Shown here: in pieces, positions 17,058-19,436 of the stretch
Numbering within the stretch: the first letter of the stretch is position 1
Layout of the letters: the number at the start of each line of letters is the position of its first letter
The notes under the pieces: model-generated
The model's input: only the letters and a program-made list of their open reading frames with translations
Database searches by the model: none
What the model was told of the DNA's origin: nothing
Made by a program: the position numbers and the translations under genes
NCBI GenBank assembly: GCA_019423445.1
Contig: JAHZBJ010000001.1
Location: 43,974 to 63,409 of the forward strand
Origin: Oscillospiraceae bacterium
GTDB lineage: Bacteria > Bacillota > Clostridia > Oscillospirales > Ruminococcaceae
Reading direction: 5' to 3'
Length of the DNA stretch: 19,436 bases

Positions 17058-17097
17058 AAAAAGACCGGACACCCAATAGGGTGTCCGGTTCTTTTTT
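17057..17097. terminator. Bidirectional terminator between tRNA-Val and the lysis genes
   Basis: A perfect 11-bp stem, ACCGGACACCC (17064-17074) and GGGTGTCCGGT (17079-17089), has an AATA loop. It is flanked by TTCTTTTTT on the plus side and by six A residues (17057-17062), read as T, for the minus side. It can end the tRNA transcript and the convergent lysozyme transcript, whose stop codon is at 17113. Confidence 0.93.
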
Positions 17098-17112
17098 GTC
17101 CCGGCGTCCGGT

Positions 17113-17847
17113 TCATCCAAGGCCGCTGAGGCGGTGGATCTCCTCCATCCGGCGCTTGAGGGCCTGGTACTCCTCCACAGAAACCGTTTCTCCGGGGGTT
17201 TCCGCGGGGCTCTCCGGCGGGTTGCCAAAGCCGTTGAGTCCCGCCCTCTGGATGATGGAAGGGTAGTCCTTCTGGGCATAGTTCAGGTCCACGTTGGTGG
17301 AGATCCCCTCTATTTTGCCGGTGGAGCTGTACTGCCACATTCCCCAATCTCCGGTCCAACTGGTGAGGGGGTTCTGGTAGGCCGCCACCCAGAAATCCCA
17401 TGAGGCCAGCTCCGCCATATTCAGATAACTGTTGGCAAAGTTGGCATAGGTGTAAAGGGTCACATAGAACCCCAGGCTCTCCATCTCCTCCAGGAAGGCT
17501 TTGCAAATGGCGGTGTTGTCCTCCTTGGAGAATTTCAGGTATTGGTTGTCCTCGAAATCGTAGGCCACCGGATAGGCCAGCTGCTGGCCCTCCAGAAGCT
17601 TTGCCAGCTTCCGGGCAGCGATCCGGGCAGCCTCCGGGGTCCTGTCGTAGGCGTAGACATAGACCCCCCAGGGGATGCAGTTCTCCTCCACCTCCTGGCG
17701 GTTCTGGATAAACCGGGCGTCCACGTCCAGGCCGCCGTCGTACCAACTCCACCCGGCCCGGAGAATGGCGAAATCGGTTTTTACTTTGGCCCAGTCAATG
17801 CCCCCCTGGTGGGAAGAAACGTCGATGCCGTTTTTCATCTCACGCAT
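17113..17847 (-). CDS. GH25 family lysozyme (phage-type endolysin)
   Basis: A 244-residue glycosyl hydrolase 25 muramidase that would cut the N-acetylmuramic acid linkage of peptidoglycan. Seen: GIDVSSHQGGIDWAKVK at the N-terminus with Asp9, the catalytic AYDFED motif with Asp97 and Glu99, TLYTYANFANSYL, and the C-terminal strand region DWGMWQYSSTGKI and STNVDLN. There is no signal peptide, so release would depend on the holin encoded directly upstream. After the catalytic domain there is only a Pro/Glu linker (GNPPESPAETPGE) and a short helix (EEYQALKRRMEEIHRL) instead of a large wall-binding domain. The ATG at 17847 has GGAGG six bases upstream and overlaps the holin stop by eight bases, so translation is coupled. 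Confidence 0.93.
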   Translation of the reverse strand: MREMKNGIDVSSHQGGIDWAKVKTDFAILRAGWSWYDGGLDVDARFIQNRQEVEENCIPWGVYVYAYDRTPEAARIAARKLAKLLEGQQLAYPVAYDFEDNQYLKFSKEDNTAICKAFLEEMESLGFYVTLYTYANFANSYLNMAELASWDFWVAAYQNPLTSWTGDWGMWQYSSTGKIEGISTNVDLNYAQKDYPSIIQRAGLNGFGNPPESPAETPGETVSVEEYQALKRRMEEIHRLSGLG

Positions 17848-18316
17848 CCTGATCCTCCCCTCCGGGAAGGGCCGCCTGCTCCTGGGCCGCCCGTTTTACC
17901 CACCTCACCAAAGCCATCAGGAAGGGGGGCAGCTCCACCCCAATGTCCCCGATGTTTTCCAGGATGGAGACGATTTCGTTGCAGATGAGCCACGCCGCCA
18001 CCAGCGCTGCCACCGGAAAGTGGAACGGGATCTCCATCCCCACCGTCTCCATGGCGTAGGCCAGGAGCCAGTCCATCACACCTCCCAGAGCCACCAGCAG
18101 CCACATGCTTACCTTTTTGGCGATTCCTCTAAGCCCCACGGCGGAACTGCGCTGTTCTCCACGGTAGGGCGCCGCTACCAGCCCCGTCAGGTAATCGGCA
18201 ATGTTCAGTCCCACCAAAACATACACCGGCATGGCCAGCGCCCCCAGCCAGGAGGTCACCAGCCCCACAGCCCCCGCCACCGCCGCCTTGATCACCTGCA
18301 AAACGTCGTTTTCCAT
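17840..18316 (-). CDS. Phage holin, Phage_holin_4 / TcdE-like family
   Basis: A 158-residue membrane protein that would form lesions letting the GH25 enzyme reach the wall. The family pattern is clear: ADYLTGLVAAPYRGEQRSSA, GLRGIAKKVSMWLLVALGGV, then EIVSILENIGDIGVELPPFL near the C-terminus, with about three or four hydrophobic helices. The C-terminus is charged (GGEDQDA). The family includes phage holins and the C. difficile toxin-release protein TcdE. I take the ATG at 18316 because family members start close to it and GGAAAGGGGCAGGG precedes it. A second in-frame ATG at 18343, with AAAAGGGG upstream, would add nine residues (MTTQERGRD). Both starts may be used. Confidence 0.9.
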   Translation of the reverse strand: MENDVLQVIKAAVAGAVGLVTSWLGALAMPVYVLVGLNIADYLTGLVAAPYRGEQRSSAVGLRGIAKKVSMWLLVALGGVMDWLLAYAMETVGMEIPFHFPVAALVAAWLICNEIVSILENIGDIGVELPPFLMALVRWVKRAAQEQAALPGGEDQDA

Positions 18317-18468
18317 ATCCCTGCCCCTTTCCTGTGTCGTCATCTTTCTGTCCCCTTTTCCAAAGTCTTCTCAACCGGCGCCATTCCGGAGCCCTGCGGC
18401 CCCCAGCCGGCGGGATTCACCCTTTCCCCTTCCGGCTCTCCTACCCCCGGAGACGGCGCGCCCCCGGG

Positions 18469-18714
18469 TCAAGCCTCCACTGTCAACTCCTCCAAAGCCC
18501 GGTCCGCCGCTGCTCCGATCTCCTGCCCAAGCCGCTCCTGGCGCTCCACACAAAACGCCAACTCCCGGCGCAGCTCCCCCAGCCGGTTCCCTGCCGGATC
18601 CGTTCCCTGCCCGGCCTCCCTCTCCCGGCGCCGGAGCTCTTCTTTTTGCCGCCCCACCGCCTTCCGGGCGGCGCGGTACCCGGAAAGATACCTCTGTTTT
18701 TCCTGGATGGTCAT
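18469..18714 (-). CDS. Small phage-associated coiled-coil protein, unknown function
   Basis: An 81-residue highly charged protein that I do not recognise with confidence. It starts MTIQEKQRYLSGYRAARKAV and continues as helices rich in Arg and Glu (GRQKEELRRREREAG, then LGELRRELAFCVERQERLGQ), with no membrane segment or signal peptide. Its shape resembles the N-terminal part of small phage regulators such as DUF1492/ArpU-like proteins, but the sigma-like helix-turn-helix those carry is missing, and the sequence after the stop does not continue it in another frame. The ATG at 18714 has AAAGGAGGG at good spacing, a very strong site. It is the first well-supported gene of the lysis unit. The following 152 bases to the holin are GC-rich with no gene seen. 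Confidence 0.7.
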   Translation of the reverse strand: MTIQEKQRYLSGYRAARKAVGRQKEELRRREREAGQGTDPAGNRLGELRRELAFCVERQERLGQEIGAAADRALEELTVEA

Positions 18715-18783
18715 GGGATCCCTCCTTTTTTCTTCCCATTCTCTCACTGTCCTGACAACGGGATAGTCGTTTTGATATCATCG

Positions 18784-18853
18784 TGGTGTTCCAATGGCAG
18801 AGGAGTTTTCTCCCCCAGCGATCCCCCTGTTTTACAGCCGCCCCTGGACACCA
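18784..18853 (-). other. Foldable leader segment upstream of the lysis unit
   Basis: An outer pair, TGGTGTTCCA (18784-18793) with TGGACACCA (18845-18853, one bulge), encloses two small perfect hairpins: GGAG-TTTT-CTCC (18802-18813) and CTGT-TTT-ACAG (18827-18837). On the minus-strand transcript the loops are A-rich. It lies in the roughly 250-base leader between the divergent promoter and the 81-residue gene. The multibranched shape could be a structured RNA element or chance; two short overlapping reading frames cover the same bases. Confidence 0.3.
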
Positions 18854-18941
18854 ATGAAATTTGCCCCCTGAAGATGTTGAATTTCTCGAACATCTGTGGT
18901 ATCATCAAGGAGCAGAAGTTCCTGCATTCACCTCCTGTATT

Positions 18942-18971
18942 TTAGATTTGTTTATGTTCTCACTCTATAAT
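18942..18971 (+). promoter_or_regulatory. Possible promoter of the XRE repressor gene
   Basis: TATAAT at 18966-18971 lies on the plus strand, about 93 bases before the repressor start. The -35 is weak: TTAGAT (18942-18947) with an 18-base spacer. The -10 forms one arm of the dyad CTATAAT-TTA-ATTATAG shared with the minus promoter. Confidence 0.4.
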
Positions 18972-18974
18972 TTA

Positions 18975-19003
18975 ATTATAGTACAAGAACTCGAACATTT
19001 CAA
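18975..19003 (-). promoter_or_regulatory. Promoter of the lysis unit
   Basis: On the minus strand, TTGAAA (18998-19003), exactly 17 bases and TATAAT (18975-18980) make a near-consensus promoter. It reads toward the 81-residue protein, holin and lysozyme, with a leader of about 250 bases. A CGAACATT half-site lies in its spacer and overlaps the -35, so it looks repressible. It is the best-supported promoter for the lysis genes. Confidence 0.75.
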
Positions 19004-19063
19004 GGGGGAAACAGAACTTCGCAATGTTCGTGTACTCAAACAAAATCAGGGGATGTGATCCGT

Positions 19064-19420
19064 ATGTTTTATGATATCTTTGTAGAGCTCTGTGCCCAGC
19101 GGGGGGTCCGGCCCAGCCGTGTGGCCGAAGAGTGCGGCATCAGCCGTTCCAATGTCGCCAGCTGGAAGTCCAAGGGCTACACCCCCAGAGGGGAAGCCCT
19201 CCAGGTCATCGCCGATTACTTTGGGGTTCCTGTGGAGCAGCTTCTGGGGAAGTCCTCCCGGGAGACTCCCCAGGCCCCTGGCCGGGAACCCACTGAGGAA
19301 GAGATCAAGGTGGCCCTGTTCGGCGGCGGCGGGGAAGTCACTGACGCCATGTGGGAGGAAGCCAAAAATTTTATCGCGTTCATTAAGGAGCGCGAGCGGA
19401 AAAAGAAGGAAGGTTCATGA
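19064..19420 (+). CDS. XRE-family (CI-like) transcriptional repressor
   Basis: A 118-residue DNA-binding protein. Seen: an N-terminal helix-turn-helix (about residues 2-62) with VRPSRVAEECGISRSNVASW as the core and YFGVPVEQLLG as its final helix. A Pro-rich linker follows (about 67-78). The C-terminal tail LFGGGGEVTDAMWEEAKNFI and KERERKKK is of a type common in clostridial phage and mobile-element repressors. The ATG at 19064 has AGGGG eleven bases upstream; a GTG at 19055 is only two bases from that site and is less likely. It is divergent from the lysis unit and separated by a region dense in repeated half-sites, so control of that unit is a reasonable inference. The stop overlaps the next start as ATGA. 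Confidence 0.88.
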   Translation: MFYDIFVELCAQRGVRPSRVAEECGISRSNVASWKSKGYTPRGEALQVIADYFGVPVEQLLGKSSRETPQAPGREPTEEEIKVALFGGGGEVTDAMWEEAKNFIAFIKERERKKKEGS

Positions 19421-19436
19421 AGGCACTGTTTGAGAT
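19417..19436 (+). CDS. Start of a gene cut by the right edge (possibly an ImmA/IrrE-type peptidase)
   Basis: Only ATG plus five codons (MKALFE) are visible. The ATG overlaps the repressor stop as ATGA and has GGAAGG upstream, so it is probably real and co-translated with the repressor. In phage and ICE control modules the gene after such an XRE repressor is often an ImmA/IrrE metallopeptidase that cleaves the repressor, but six residues cannot show this. The identity is a guess from position. Confidence 0.5.

Larger units (their letters stand above)
18872..19030. promoter_or_regulatory. Cluster of repressor half-sites in the divergent control region
   Basis: Five copies of a GAACAT-like half-site occur. 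AGATGTT (18872-18878) and AACATCT (18889-18895) form an inverted pair with 10 bases between them. ATGTTCT lies at about 18954-18960. CGAACATT (18992-18999) and AATGTTCG (19023-19030) form an 8-bp inverted pair with 23 bases between them. The last pair overlaps the -35 of the minus promoter and lies just before the repressor gene. This arrangement is expected for a CI-like protein repressing lysis genes and its own gene. Confidence 0.5.

Noticed and set aside
18334..18945. A 203-codon plus-strand frame opposite the 81-residue gene and lysis leader
   Set aside because: The product is Pro/Ser/Arg-rich without motifs, and the strong ribosome site and promoter support the opposite strand.

Overview
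The window comes from a GC-rich Gram-positive anaerobe, most likely a Clostridia member of the Oscillospiraceae (Flavonifractor or Pseudoflavonifractor type). This is inferred from high GC in coding regions, strong AGGAGG-type ribosome sites, the ecfA1-ecfA2-ecfT-truA order, a ClpE-type zinc-finger unfoldase, a DUF5711-like protein, and a clostridial holin/GH25 pair. No ribosomal RNA is present, so genus cannot be settled from this window.

Almost all genes lie on the minus strand, so transcription runs from high to low coordinates. From 16740 down to 6171 there is one dense housekeeping run: ruvC, ruvA, ruvB (Holliday-junction processing), glmM (amino-sugar supply for the wall), an RlmI-like methyltransferase, ecfA1, an unidentified five-helix membrane protein, ecfA2, ecfT (vitamin/metal ECF transport motor), truA (tRNA pseudouridine), a membrane-anchored DUF5711-like protein and a CvpA-like membrane protein. 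A near-consensus promoter sits before ruvC, and many genes are separated by only a few bases. The clpE-like unfoldase (5996-3723) follows as its own unit, with a CIRCE-like inverted repeat upstream and two intrinsic terminators in tandem downstream. Next comes a MacAB-type export system: membrane-fusion protein, then FtsX/MacB permease, then a terminator. A separately promoted ABC ATPase runs off the left edge, and an inverted repeat overlaps its promoter.

On the plus strand, a tRNA-Val(GAC) gene with encoded CCA has its own consensus promoter, divergent from ruvC. It ends in a perfect bidirectional terminator that also serves the lysis genes arriving from the right.

The right 2.3 kb is phage-like. 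A GH25 lysozyme, a Phage_holin_4-type holin and an 81-residue coiled-coil protein run on the minus strand. Across a 349-bp control region they face a plus-strand XRE/CI-like repressor, whose stop codon overlaps the start of another gene cut by the window edge. The control region holds a perfect 17-bp dyad with TATAAT on both strands, a minus-strand TTGAAA-17-TATAAT promoter, five copies of a GAACAT half-site and a foldable leader. No capsid, tail or integrase genes are visible. The module is either the edge of a prophage inserted beside tRNA-Val or a reduced, repressor-controlled lysis or secretion cassette. This is the least ordinary part of the window.
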